Part shown: positions 8,851 through 16,831 of the stretch, piece by piece | How positions within the stretch are numbered: the first letter of the stretch is position 1 | Layout of the letters: each line of letters begins with the position of its first letter | Source: Hyphobacterium sp. CCMP332 | GTDB taxonomy: Bacteria; Bacteroidota; Bacteroidia; Cytophagales; CCMP332 | Direction of reading: 5' to 3' | Assembly: GCA_014323545.1 (NCBI GenBank) | Contig: CP058647.1 | Location: 2,768,001 to 2,832,000, forward strand | DNA: 64,000 nucleotides | The notes under the pieces: generated by a model | What the model saw: only the letters and a program-made list of their open reading frames with translations | Told to the model about the DNA's origin: nothing | Databases searched by the model: none | Made by a program: the position numbers and the translations under genes

Positions 8851-9765
8851 TTGAATATTTTAGACGTACAGGATGTTTCTAAATCTTTTGGAGAAAATAC
8901 CGCCCTGCAAAACGTTAGCCTGAGTATCTCAAAAGGAGAAATATTTGGTCTTCTGGGCCCAAACGGAGCGGGAAAATCTACCATGATCCGGATAATCACT
9001 CAGATCATCAAAGCAGATAGCGGTGAAATCTTAATAAAAGGCGAAAAGCTAAAACCCGAGCACATCGAGGTAATCGGTTATTTGCCCGAAGAGCGCGGTC
9101 TTTATAAGAAAATGAAAGTTGGCGATCAGCTGATGTATCTGGCGCGCCTGAAAGGACTTGAAAAAAGCGAGGCTTTTGAAAAGATAAAATACTGGATTAA
9201 AAAATTTGAAATTGAGGAATGGTGGAATAAAAAGATTGAAGACCTTTCAAAGGGCATGCAACAAAAGGTCCAGTTCATTTCTACGGTAGTGCACGATCCG
9301 GATATTTTAATTCTCGATGAACCGTTTTCCGGTTTTGACCCAATTAATGCCAATTTGATCCGCGATGAAATACTCCAGCTTCGCGATCAGGGCTGTTCGA
9401 TCATTTTTTCTACCCACAGAATGGAATCCGTAGAGGAGTTATGTGATCATATTGCCCTGATCAATAATGCCAAAAAAATCCTGGATGGGCCTAAATTCGA
9501 AATTAAAGAAGCGCATAAAAAGCATTCTTACCGTGTGGAATACAAAGGGGATGATTTAGCACTGGCAGCCCCCTATGCCATCAGCTCTAATGCCACACTT
9601 CAGAATACAAACAAGGAGACAGTGATTATTGATCAATCAAAAGGAGATCCCAATGAGCTCATCAAATTATTGGCGCAGAAAGTAGAGATTCATTCCTTTT
9701 CCGAAATTATACCCAGCATGAATGATATTTTCATTTCAAAAGTACAGGAGGTCAATCATGGATAA
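8851..9765 (+). CDS. ABC transporter ATP-binding protein, NatA-like
   Basis: 304 residues. ABC domain (1-230) with Walker A GPNGAGKST, signature DLSKGMQQKVQF, Walker B ILILDEPFSGFDP and H-loop STHRM, plus a C-terminal extension (about 230-304) like the DUF4162 domain of NatA/DrrA-type exporters. No in-frame ATG exists before the conserved start; the TTG at 8851 gives NILDVQDVSKSFGENTAL, the usual start of this family. Its last codons overlap the permease gene that follows, whose ATG lies at 9758. It probably drives sodium or drug export together with that permease. Confidence 0.93.
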   Translation: MNILDVQDVSKSFGENTALQNVSLSISKGEIFGLLGPNGAGKSTMIRIITQIIKADSGEILIKGEKLKPEHIEVIGYLPEERGLYKKMKVGDQLMYLARLKGLEKSEAFEKIKYWIKKFEIEEWWNKKIEDLSKGMQQKVQFISTVVHDPDILILDEPFSGFDPINANLIRDEILQLRDQGCSIIFSTHRMESVEELCDHIALINNAKKILDGPKFEIKEAHKKHSYRVEYKGDDLALAAPYAISSNATLQNTNKETVIIDQSKGDPNELIKLLAQKVEIHSFSEIIPSMNDIFISKVQEVNHG

Positions 9766-11059
9766 GATCTGGCTCATTTTACAAAGGGAATACCTGACCA
9801 GGGTAAAGAAAAAGTCATTTATCATTATGACCATTCTGACGCCGGTTTTATTCGGTGCAATGATCTTTTTTGTGGCCTGGTTTTCAACTAAAAAAGGAGA
9901 TAAAAAGGTCATAGAAGTCCTCGATGATTCGGGTTATTTTGAAAAGAAGCTGAAAAGCAATGAAGAGGTTAATTTTGTATTTATCGGCGGTGATTTGGAA
10001 AAAGCCAAAGCTGATTTTGAGGCACATGGCAGTTTTGGGCTTTTGTACATCCCTAAAATAGACATCGACAAACCCGATGGATTAAAGCTTTTTTCAGGAC
10101 AGAACCCAAGTTTTGATTTGGTCAATATGATCAAAGGTCAGATCAGCGAGGAAATTCGTCAATTGCGTATATCCGATTTGGATATCGATGAAACAATGCT
10201 CGATAAACTCAATGTGGATGTCAATCTGAAAACCCTGAACATGACAGAAACCGGGGAAAAGGAAAGCAATGCGGGTGTCAATTTTGGAATCGGTTATATC
10301 GCCAGTTTTCTGATTTATATATTCATTTTTCTCTATGGTGCACAGGTCATGCGGGGAGTGATAGAAGAAAAATCAAGCCGAATTGTGGAAGTCATTATTT
10401 CTTCGGTAAAACCCTTTCAACTGATGATGGGAAAGGTTTTGGGCGTAGCGGCAGTGGGTTTGACCCAGTTCGTAATATGGGTGATCCTGATGTCTGCAGT
10501 CTCGGCATCGGCCAGCACCTTTACCGGAATCAATGAACTCAAAGATAATCCGGCGGTCACAAGAGGTGCGGATGTGGATTTTGAACAAATGGAAAACAAT
10601 GAGGAGATAGCGGGAATTTTCAGGGCCATAGAAAACATTCCCATCGCACAAATCATTTCTCTCTTTATTTTCTATTTTTTGGGCGGATACCTGGTCTACG
10701 CTTCGCTATTTGCCATGGTGGGTTCGGCAGTGGATTCCGAGGCCGACTCCCAGCAATTCATGCTTCCGATTACCATTCCTTTGCTATTGGCTATTTTTAG
10801 TTTGGGCCCCGTTTTAAGCGATCCCAATTCCCAATTGGCATTTTGGTTGTCGATGATCCCTTTTACTTCGCCTGTGGTAATGATGGGCCGTATCGCCTAT
10901 GGTGTAGCCGGCTGGGAAATAGCCTTATCCATGCTCTTGCTGATCGGCGGTTTTGTTTTGACCACTTGGGTAGCGGCGAGGGTTTACAGAGTGGGAATAT
11001 TAATTCACGGATCGAAAGTGAACTACAAGGTCTTGGTAAAATGGTTTTTTCAGAATTGA
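9758..11059 (+). CDS. ABC-2 type permease, NatB-like
   Basis: About 433 residues from the ATG at 9758, which has a good ribosome site (ggagg at 9747-9751); an in-frame ATG at 9722 inside the ATPase gene is less likely. The N-terminal block IWLILQREYLTRVKKKSF and first TM segment are typical of NatB-type permeases. A large extracytoplasmic domain (about residues 45-175) follows, then five or six TM segments with the conserved QVMRGVIEEKSSRIVEVIIS. It belongs to the ABC-2 membrane family and forms the export channel of the preceding ATPase. No terminator is evident after the stop; the downstream spacer is repetitive. Confidence 0.93.
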   Translation: MDKIWLILQREYLTRVKKKSFIIMTILTPVLFGAMIFFVAWFSTKKGDKKVIEVLDDSGYFEKKLKSNEEVNFVFIGGDLEKAKADFEAHGSFGLLYIPKIDIDKPDGLKLFSGQNPSFDLVNMIKGQISEEIRQLRISDLDIDETMLDKLNVDVNLKTLNMTETGEKESNAGVNFGIGYIASFLIYIFIFLYGAQVMRGVIEEKSSRIVEVIISSVKPFQLMMGKVLGVAAVGLTQFVIWVILMSAVSASASTFTGINELKDNPAVTRGADVDFEQMENNEEIAGIFRAIENIPIAQIISLFIFYFLGGYLVYASLFAMVGSAVDSEADSQQFMLPITIPLLLAIFSLGPVLSDPNSQLAFWLSMIPFTSPVVMMGRIAYGVAGWEIALSMLLLIGGFVLTTWVAARVYRVGILIHGSKVNYKVLVKWFFQN

Positions 11060-11066
11060 ACAATAT

Positions 11067-11136
11067 AAATTAGAAATTAGAAATTAGAAATTAGAAATTA
11101 GGAATGAGCAATGAGCAATGAGCAATGAGCAATTAG
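11067..11136. repeat. Heptamer tandem array (10 units of 7 bp)
   Basis: Ten consecutive 7-bp units in perfect register: five copies of aaattag, one gaatgag, three caatgag and one caattag. The unit sequence changes half-way without loss of the 7-bp phase. The array begins eight bases after the NatB-like stop codon. Confidence 0.9.
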
Positions 11137-11196
11137 TTTAACTTTTAGCCATTAACCATTAATATTTTCTTTTCTTCGCTCTAAATTTGAAGGGGA

Positions 11197-11226
11197 CCCC
11201 GCAATGCGGCTTCGCCTTATGCGGGG
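11197..11226. repeat. GC-rich hairpin (REP-like)
   Basis: A 7-bp perfect stem ccccgca / tgcgggg encloses 16 nt that contain a smaller ggc-ttc-gcc fold. It stands out in an AT-rich spacer and has no T-run, so it is not an ordinary terminator. Confidence 0.6.
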
Positions 11227-11288
11227 ATAGTCTTTTATTGAGGTATTATTATTTGATTCAACATTTTCATGCATGCTCATGCGAATTT

Positions 11289-11330
11289 CAACTTTCAACT
11301 TTAAACTCTAAACTTTAAACTTTAAACTTT
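11289..11330. repeat. Second heptamer array (6 units of 7 bp)
   Basis: Six consecutive 7-bp units: caacttt twice, aaactct once, aaacttt three times. It has the same unit length as the array at 11067-11136 but a different unit sequence, and ends 66 bp before the MarC-family gene. Confidence 0.85.
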
Positions 11331-11396
11331 TCATTTAGAACATAAAGTAGTTTTTGATCCAACGATTTTCTAATTTCGCGGCAAATTTGAACGGTC

Positions 11397-11966
11397 ATGT
11401 TAAACTTTAAGGAAATAGCTTCTGTATCTATCATTTTATTCTCTGTAATAGATATTCTGGGATCGATTCCCATCATTATAAATCTGAGAAAGAAATTCGG
11501 GCATATCCAGTCTGAAAAGATATCCATTGTGGCCATTGTGATCATGGTTGCTTTTCTCTTTTTGGGAGAATCCATCCTAAAATTATTTGGTATTGATGTC
11601 TATTCATTCGCCATTGCCGGTGCAATTATCATTTTCTTACTCGGTATGGAAATGGTGCTCGGTGTAGAGATTTTTAAAGCCAGCCCCGGAGAGAAATCCT
11701 CATCCTCTGTAGTGCCCATAGCTTTCCCTTTGATAGCAGGAGCCGGTACCATGACGACCATTCTTTCTTTGCGCGCGGAGTTTGAACAAATCAACGTACT
11801 GGTCGGTATTTTTGTCAATATGGTTCTGGTTTATATCGTTTTAAAATCCAGCAATTGGCTGGAAAGAAAAATCGGCCAGGCGGGTTTTAACATTTTAAGA
11901 AAAGTCTTTGGAATAATCCTACTGGCCATTGCCATTAAGCTCTTCAAGCAAAATGTATTGCATTAA
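11397..11966 (+). CDS. MarC family integral membrane protein
   Basis: 189 residues with six hydrophobic segments. IDILGSIPIIINLRKK near the start, AGAIIIFLLGMEMVLG in the middle and the block PIAFPLIAGAGTMTTILSL are hallmarks of the MarC (UPF0056) family, inner membrane proteins of unsettled function despite the old name for multiple antibiotic resistance. The length is usual for the family. A -7-like box (TAATTTCG, 11371-11378) lies 18 nt before the ATG. The stop codon overlaps that of the convergent beta-barrel gene within TTAA at 11963-11966. Confidence 0.92.
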   Translation: MLNFKEIASVSIILFSVIDILGSIPIIINLRKKFGHIQSEKISIVAIVIMVAFLFLGESILKLFGIDVYSFAIAGAIIIFLLGMEMVLGVEIFKASPGEKSSSSVVPIAFPLIAGAGTMTTILSLRAEFEQINVLVGIFVNMVLVYIVLKSSNWLERKIGQAGFNILRKVFGIILLAIAIKLFKQNVLH

Positions 11967-12733
11967 AAGAAGATGCCCAGATCGAGGGAAATAAAATTGA
12001 TGGTGGCTTTTTGTTTTTCACCCTGTGGCCCGGGATCGGTTTGTTCCGATGCCAATACCATTCCGCTGTCATTGGTGAGATAAGCTCTTTTATTCAATTG
12101 ATTTAATATTCCCTGATGGTAGCTAATGCCTGCAATGGCTGTGGTGTTTCCGGATATGTTGTATTCGATTCCCGCACCTATTAGAATACTCAAATTGAAC
12201 AATCTTGAGTCATCATTAAAGTCACGATCCTCAATTTCCACATTGATATTGCTGTTGGGATCTGTAAAGTAATCTTCTGAACGATTGTAATTCACTGCAG
12301 CTACGGCTCCAAATTTCCCATAATAGTTAAGGGCATTTAACAAGGTGGTTCTCATTTTTAATGCAAGTGGCAATTGCACGGCGCTGGATTTAACATCGCT
12401 TTCTCCTCTTACTTTAAACTCCTGACCGAGTTGATTTCTGTAGATGTCCGGATAGCTCAGTTTTCCTCCGTAATTCAACAAATGCAATCCTGTGCTCAGA
12501 GAATAAGTGCCTGAAAAGAAATAATCCACATTAAAGCCCCATGACCAACCGGCTTTTGCTCCATTAGAACTGTAGGGGTCCGAACTAATGTTATACCAAC
12601 TCAGATTTGGTGCAATGCCCAATCCAAATCGCACATCGCCGCTGTAATATTCCTGCGCCTGAAGATTATTGATAGAGAAAAGAAATAATACAGTGAAAAT
12701 TGTTTTTAGGAATGTCTTTTTACCTTTCATCAT
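11963..12733 (-). CDS. Outer membrane beta-barrel protein (PorT-like family)
   Basis: 256 residues. A signal peptide (KTIFTVLFLFSINNLQAQ, cleavage about residue 27) precedes a chain of alternating amphipathic beta strands ending in an aromatic residue (SLDLGIFF), the classic outer membrane barrel end. Segments such as GWSWGFNVDYFFSGTYSLST resemble the PorT/outer-membrane-beta-barrel families of Bacteroidota. The specific role is unknown. It is convergent with the MarC-family gene with a 4-nt overlap and divergent from the threonine dehydratase gene. Confidence 0.8.
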   Translation of the reverse strand: MMKGKKTFLKTIFTVLFLFSINNLQAQEYYSGDVRFGLGIAPNLSWYNISSDPYSSNGAKAGWSWGFNVDYFFSGTYSLSTGLHLLNYGGKLSYPDIYRNQLGQEFKVRGESDVKSSAVQLPLALKMRTTLLNALNYYGKFGAVAAVNYNRSEDYFTDPNSNINVEIEDRDFNDDSRLFNLSILIGAGIEYNISGNTTAIAGISYHQGILNQLNKRAYLTNDSGMVLASEQTDPGPQGEKQKATINFISLDLGIFF

Positions 12734-12772
12734 TTCTTATTATTTAGAGCAATAATCAATGCTAAGTATTTC

Positions 12773-13750
12773 ATGGCTCATTCGCAAATTAATACAATAC
12801 CGGATAAAACCATTCTTCTAGAAGCATTGCAACGTGTAAAAAAATATATTCACAATACGCCCGTTTTGCAGAATAAGGGCATAAATGAAATCACCGGCTC
12901 AGTTTTATATTTTAAATGTGAAAATTTTCAGAAAATTGGCGCTTTTAAATTTAGGGGTGGAATCAATACGATTTTCCAGCTGAGTGAAGAAGAAATGCAA
13001 AAAGGAGTGGCCACCCATTCATCGGGAAATCATGGTCAGGCGGTGGCATTGGCGGCTAAAATGAGAAATATCACGGCCTATATCGTTATGCCCCAAAATT
13101 CAACCAAAGTCAAGATAGAGGCTGTCCGGTCTTATGGAGCAGAACTTATTTTTTGTGATAATTCTTTACAAGCCCGTGAAGATAAACTCAATGAAATCAT
13201 CAGCGAAACCGGCGCTCATTTTGTACATCCTTATGATGATTATAGAGTGATTGCAGGTCAGTCAACATCAGCGCAAGAGTTAATTCAAGACTATCCCAAA
13301 CTTGACATTATAATTACACCAATTGGTGGGGGAGGCCTCATTTCAGGAACTGCCCTGGCGGCAAAATATTTTTCACCCAGGACCGAAGTCATCGGTTCAG
13401 AGCCAGAAGGCGCCGACAGCGCAGCGCTTTCCCTTCAAAAGCATCGCTGGACGACCATTGCTGATCCGGAAACCATTTGCGATGGATTAAGAGCTTCGAT
13501 TGGTAAGAAAAATTTTGATATTATTTCAAAAAATGTGTCTACGGTTTTTCGTGTCAGCGACAGGGAAGCAATTTCAGCTATGAAACTGATTTGGGAGCGA
13601 ATGAAAATTGTAATTGAACCTTCCTGTGCCGTACCTTTGGCGGCGATTATTAAAAATAAGGATCGCTTTAAAAATAAAAGGGTCGGACTGATCCTCACCG
13701 GAGGAAATGTCGATCTGAATAGCGTCTCTGAATTGTTCAAAGAAATTTAA
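12773..13750 (+). CDS. Threonine/serine dehydratase (fold-type II PLP enzyme)
   Basis: 325 residues, the length of catabolic threonine ammonia-lyases and serine racemases, without the regulatory ACT-like domain of biosynthetic IlvA. The PLP lysine lies in KIGAFKFRGGIN (near residue 62), substrate-binding SSGNHGQAVA follows, and the phosphate loop is PIGGGGLISG (near 190). It should deaminate threonine (and perhaps serine) to the 2-oxoacid. The ATG at 12773 directly precedes the conserved part. A glycosyltransferase gene follows after 2 nt, so the two are co-transcribed, though no functional link is obvious. Confidence 0.9.
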   Translation: MAHSQINTIPDKTILLEALQRVKKYIHNTPVLQNKGINEITGSVLYFKCENFQKIGAFKFRGGINTIFQLSEEEMQKGVATHSSGNHGQAVALAAKMRNITAYIVMPQNSTKVKIEAVRSYGAELIFCDNSLQAREDKLNEIISETGAHFVHPYDDYRVIAGQSTSAQELIQDYPKLDIIITPIGGGGLISGTALAAKYFSPRTEVIGSEPEGADSAALSLQKHRWTTIADPETICDGLRASIGKKNFDIISKNVSTVFRVSDREAISAMKLIWERMKIVIEPSCAVPLAAIIKNKDRFKNKRVGLILTGGNVDLNSVSELFKEI

Positions 13751-13752
13751 GA

Positions 13753-14748
13753 TTGGATAAACCTAAATATTCACTCATTGTACCCGTCTATAACAGGCCG
13801 GATGAGATTAAAGAATTGCTGGAAAGCCTGGTGCCACAAAGCTATGATAATTATGAATTGGTTATTGTAGAAGACGGATCGGACATTCCCTGTGAGGATA
13901 TCGTCAGTCAATATCAGGACAGCATCGAAATTCGCTATTTTTTTAAGGAAAATGCAGGTCCGAGTTATGCCAGAAATTTTGGCATGGACAAAGCCCTGGG
14001 CGAGTATTTTATATTTTGCGATTCCGATTGTATTCTGCCAAAGAATTATTTTCAAAATATTGATGAAGAATTAAAAAAGGAAAAAGTTGATGCTTTTGGC
14101 GGCCCCGATCGAGCGCATCCGAGCTTTAATGATCTTCAGAAGGCCACGAGTTATGCCATGACTTCTTTTCTTACTACCGGCGGAATTCGCGGAGGTAAAA
14201 AAAAGGTGGATAAATTTTACCCGAGAAGTTTCAATATGGGCATTTCCAGAGAAGTCTTTGAAAATGTAGGTGGTTTTCCCAAAACGAAAATGCATCCTGG
14301 CGAAGACATGGTCTTTACCATTGAAATCATGCGCAAAGGCTTTAAAACAAAATTATTGGAAGATGCTTATGTATTTCACAAGCGTAGAACATCATTGGCA
14401 AAATTTAAAAAACAGGTTTTTAATTTTGGTTATACCCGGGTAATCATCAGCAGGCTTTACCCTGAGACCTTCAAGATATTTTATGTCTTTCCGAGTCTTT
14501 TTATACTCGGCAACCTGGCATTGCTGGCCTTGGGATTTTACCAGCCGGTATTTTTCATTCCAATATCGCTTTACATCGTTCTGTTATTTCTCGATGCGCT
14601 GTTAAAAGAAAAAAAGCTGAGCGTGGCATTTTTATCCATTGCCACAAGTTTGACACAGCTTTGGGCCTATGGAACGGGTTTTATTAAAGCATGGTGGGAT
14701 ATCAATGTGAAAGGACGGGATAAGTTTGGAGTCATTTCCCGCAAATAA
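13753..14748 (+). CDS. Glycosyltransferase family 2
   Basis: 331 residues. The GT-A nucleotide-sugar fold starts with YSLIVPVYNRPDEIKELLES, has the EDGSD block and the metal-binding DXD motif in FCDSDCILP (near residue 95), and the acceptor-site motif GEDMVFTIEIMRKG (near 183). A pair of C-terminal membrane segments (about 250-310) anchors it to the inner membrane. It begins with TTG 2 nt after the dehydratase stop; no better start is seen. Likely role: transfer of a sugar to a lipid-linked or surface glycan; donor and acceptor unknown. Confidence 0.92.
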   Translation: MDKPKYSLIVPVYNRPDEIKELLESLVPQSYDNYELVIVEDGSDIPCEDIVSQYQDSIEIRYFFKENAGPSYARNFGMDKALGEYFIFCDSDCILPKNYFQNIDEELKKEKVDAFGGPDRAHPSFNDLQKATSYAMTSFLTTGGIRGGKKKVDKFYPRSFNMGISREVFENVGGFPKTKMHPGEDMVFTIEIMRKGFKTKLLEDAYVFHKRRTSLAKFKKQVFNFGYTRVIISRLYPETFKIFYVFPSLFILGNLALLALGFYQPVFFIPISLYIVLLFLDALLKEKKLSVAFLSIATSLTQLWAYGTGFIKAWWDINVKGRDKFGVISRK

Positions 14749-14771
14749 ATTCTGCTTATTGGCTAAAGCGT

Positions 14772-15107
14772 TTACCAGTTTTCACTTTTCCCATTGCTAA
14801 ACACATGCCCAGATGCTATGATCAGGGTTTTGATAAAAATTTCCCTTTCCTCGACTTTTAAGTGTTTTGACATTAATCCCGACAGGGATTTTTGAATGCG
14901 CTGAACATCGGCTTCCGACCATAAAGATGGCAGGAACAGATCGATCATTAGAGCATAATTCTGTCCGTATTGTTCAAAGTCACGGATAATATTAATGCTA
15001 ATATCTTTTGGATCAACTCCGATCAAAGAGGCCCATTCGCTGCATATATCTTCAAAAACCAGGTTTTTGGAAATTTTGCTCTTGATATAACAATTTGCAA
15101 TAGGCAT
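14772..15107 (-). CDS. Small protein, possibly tautomerase-superfamily
   Basis: 111 residues. The start MPIANCYIK, with proline directly after the initiator Met, and the strand-helix pattern up to about residue 70 resemble the 4-oxalocrotonate tautomerase superfamily, where Pro is the catalytic base after Met removal. The segment VDPKDISINIIRDFEQYG matches the second strand region of those proteins in style. Length is nearer to MIF/CHMI-type members than to 62-residue 4-OT. I cannot identify a substrate. It is convergent with the glycosyltransferase gene (23 bp gap). Confidence 0.45.
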   Translation of the reverse strand: MPIANCYIKSKISKNLVFEDICSEWASLIGVDPKDISINIIRDFEQYGQNYALMIDLFLPSLWSEADVQRIQKSLSGLMSKHLKVEEREIFIKTLIIASGHVFSNGKSENW

Positions 15108-15159
15108 TTTAGATAATTATTCTATAAAAATATAGAAATCAGACATTCTCTGACCTATT

Positions 15160-15263
15160 TCAGATCATTTGATCGATTATTTTTTTAGAAAGGGTTTCTC
15201 CAATGGATAATGAAGAAGTAGCAGCGGGAGAGGGGGCATTGCAGCATTAAGTTTTGCTTGCCA
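15160..15263 (-). pseudogene. Stub of a second lhgO gene (3' end only)
   Basis: Read on minus, 15160-15243 encodes CNAPSPAATSSLSIGETL followed by SKKIIDQMI and a TGA stop, matching the C-terminus of the intact LhgO at 20767-21960. Bases 15195-15244 align without gaps to 20799-20848 with 44 of 50 identical; all six differences are third-codon-position synonymous changes. Beyond 15244 the match continues weakly through an indel (ttttgcttgcc against ttttgctttcc) and stops near 15263. There is no start, and the frame is broken by a TAA at 15247-15249. This is a remnant, not a functional gene. Confidence 0.9.
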
Positions 15264-15272
15264 TAAACGCGA

Positions 15273-16769
15273 TCAATGTTTCAAAAACTTCCCTCTGACC
15301 AGGCCGTTTTCATTTTGAATACGATATTGGTAAATACCAGAAGGCCAACTTGTAATATTAATTTGAGTTTTATGCATTGCTAGAACTTGCTCATGCTGTA
15401 ACTTTCCCTGCATGTCATATATCTTGATTTGTGAATGTTCTTTATCTGTGCTTAAATGGATATTGACAATAGCATTAGCAGGATTAGGATAGACCATAAT
15501 GCCCTCATTAACTGAGATTCTTTCATTCAAACTGGACACGATACCATTGCTATCGGTGGAGACCAGCCACATCGACTGTCCGGGGGGAATAGGATTGTTG
15601 AAATCTTTGGCGTCCCCAACAAAATAGATTCGGTCATTGTAGATTTGAAGGTCATAGATGTTATGAAACTCTTTAGAATTAATATTACTGTAGAAATATT
15701 GTGGCTGATACCAAATACTATCGCCATTACAGGAAAGTTTTTGCAAAAAACAATAGAATCCAGCCGTATCAGGATCGACCAGAAAATCAACTACATTACC
15801 ACCAACGACAATATCTCCATTCGGGGTTTCATCAATAGATGTTGCCAAGTTGTTGCTGCTAAACCTCCAATCTATGGTATATTCCCAAACCTGATTGAGA
15901 TTGCTGTCTAGCTTTTCGACATAACTTTTGTTCTCTGGTGAGATAAAATCTCCATCTGTGGCCGCTGAAGCGCAGGCCAGTCCACCATCCTGGGTTTTGA
16001 CAATATCCCAGACCCCAATACGCCGATTGGAAGCAGAAATATACTCATCCAGTACATTGCCTTGATAATCCATTTTGATGACCCAGTTTTTATCAAAACC
16101 ATTGCCTAACTTTCTAGCTCCTATAGCAACAGTTGTGTCATCATACATAGTAACAGAATAGCTTCCTTCTTGAATGGCTTGCGTTCCTAAATTCTTTGTT
16201 GTTAATAGATTCCCGCTAGTATCAATTATTATATATAAAACGTCTACATCGTAGCTGCTCACAGAATCTGGTTGTTTAACAAAACCACCAATTATCGCTA
16301 ATTTATCTGAACCAAATAAAACGGCATCATCCACCAGATAATCAATATTCGCAAGACTATCCTGATACTCAACGGTCCACAATATGGCATTATAGAAATC
16401 TCGCTTTTGAACAAAAAGTCCTTGGTTTGTTTTTACCCCTGCTGTATCAAATCTGAAATCACCGATTATGTATTTATTACCATTGGAATCAATAAGGAGT
16501 TTTTCAGCCTCATAAGCACGAAGGGTATCTCCCACAAGATCAAAATACTGAAAGTTGCCATTATGAGCATAGGTAGCTATATAGCCCAAAAGTGCAATGT
16601 TATTGCTATCTATATAGGGGTATGTAGGTCCGACAATATGAATATGAGTACTATCTACAACCATTGAATAACCTGATGCAGAAGCATTGCTAAAAGGCTC
16701 CACTAAGTTTATTTGCGCTTGACCAAGAGTAAAAAGATAGATAAGCGATATAGTAAGGGGTGTTTTCAT
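15273..16769 (-). CDS. Secreted protein with T9SS C-terminal sorting domain
   Basis: About 498 residues from the ATG at 16769; a TTG at 16781 sits inside a terminator hairpin and is rejected. A signal peptide (LTISLIYLFTLGQAQ) leads into a body with repeated blade-like units of the form D-G-(D/N)-x-x-W/V and G-G-x-V (such as DGGLACASAATDGDF), suggesting a beta-propeller-like fold. The last 75 residues (VYPNPANAIVNI, then IYDMQGKL and GIYQYRI) are a typical Por secretion tail, which sends proteins out through the type IX system. The function of the body is unknown. It directly follows the large protease-like gene and is separated from it by a hairpin terminator. Confidence 0.85.
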   Translation of the reverse strand: MKTPLTISLIYLFTLGQAQINLVEPFSNASASGYSMVVDSTHIHIVGPTYPYIDSNNIALLGYIATYAHNGNFQYFDLVGDTLRAYEAEKLLIDSNGNKYIIGDFRFDTAGVKTNQGLFVQKRDFYNAILWTVEYQDSLANIDYLVDDAVLFGSDKLAIIGGFVKQPDSVSSYDVDVLYIIIDTSGNLLTTKNLGTQAIQEGSYSVTMYDDTTVAIGARKLGNGFDKNWVIKMDYQGNVLDEYISASNRRIGVWDIVKTQDGGLACASAATDGDFISPENKSYVEKLDSNLNQVWEYTIDWRFSSNNLATSIDETPNGDIVVGGNVVDFLVDPDTAGFYCFLQKLSCNGDSIWYQPQYFYSNINSKEFHNIYDLQIYNDRIYFVGDAKDFNNPIPPGQSMWLVSTDSNGIVSSLNERISVNEGIMVYPNPANAIVNIHLSTDKEHSQIKIYDMQGKLQHEQVLAMHKTQINITSWPSGIYQYRIQNENGLVRGKFLKH

Positions 16770-16778
16770 TTTAAAAAG

Positions 16779-16806
16779 CAAAAGAGATCGGATGATCTCT
16801 CTTGCT
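16779..16806 (-). terminator. Terminator or attenuator between the two T9SS cargo genes
   Basis: A 12-bp stem with one G-U pair (gcaaaagagatc / gatctctcttgc) and a 4-nt loop, followed on the minus strand by five T residues. It lies 26 nt after the stop of the 16832-20509 gene and only 10 nt before the ATG of the next gene. Confidence 0.75.
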
Positions 16807-16831
16807 TCAATTTTATGTTAAAATTACAGAT

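Noticed and set aside
11067-11330. Tandem repeats as a CRISPR array
   Set aside because: Units are 7 bp with no unique spacers, and there is no cas gene in the window.
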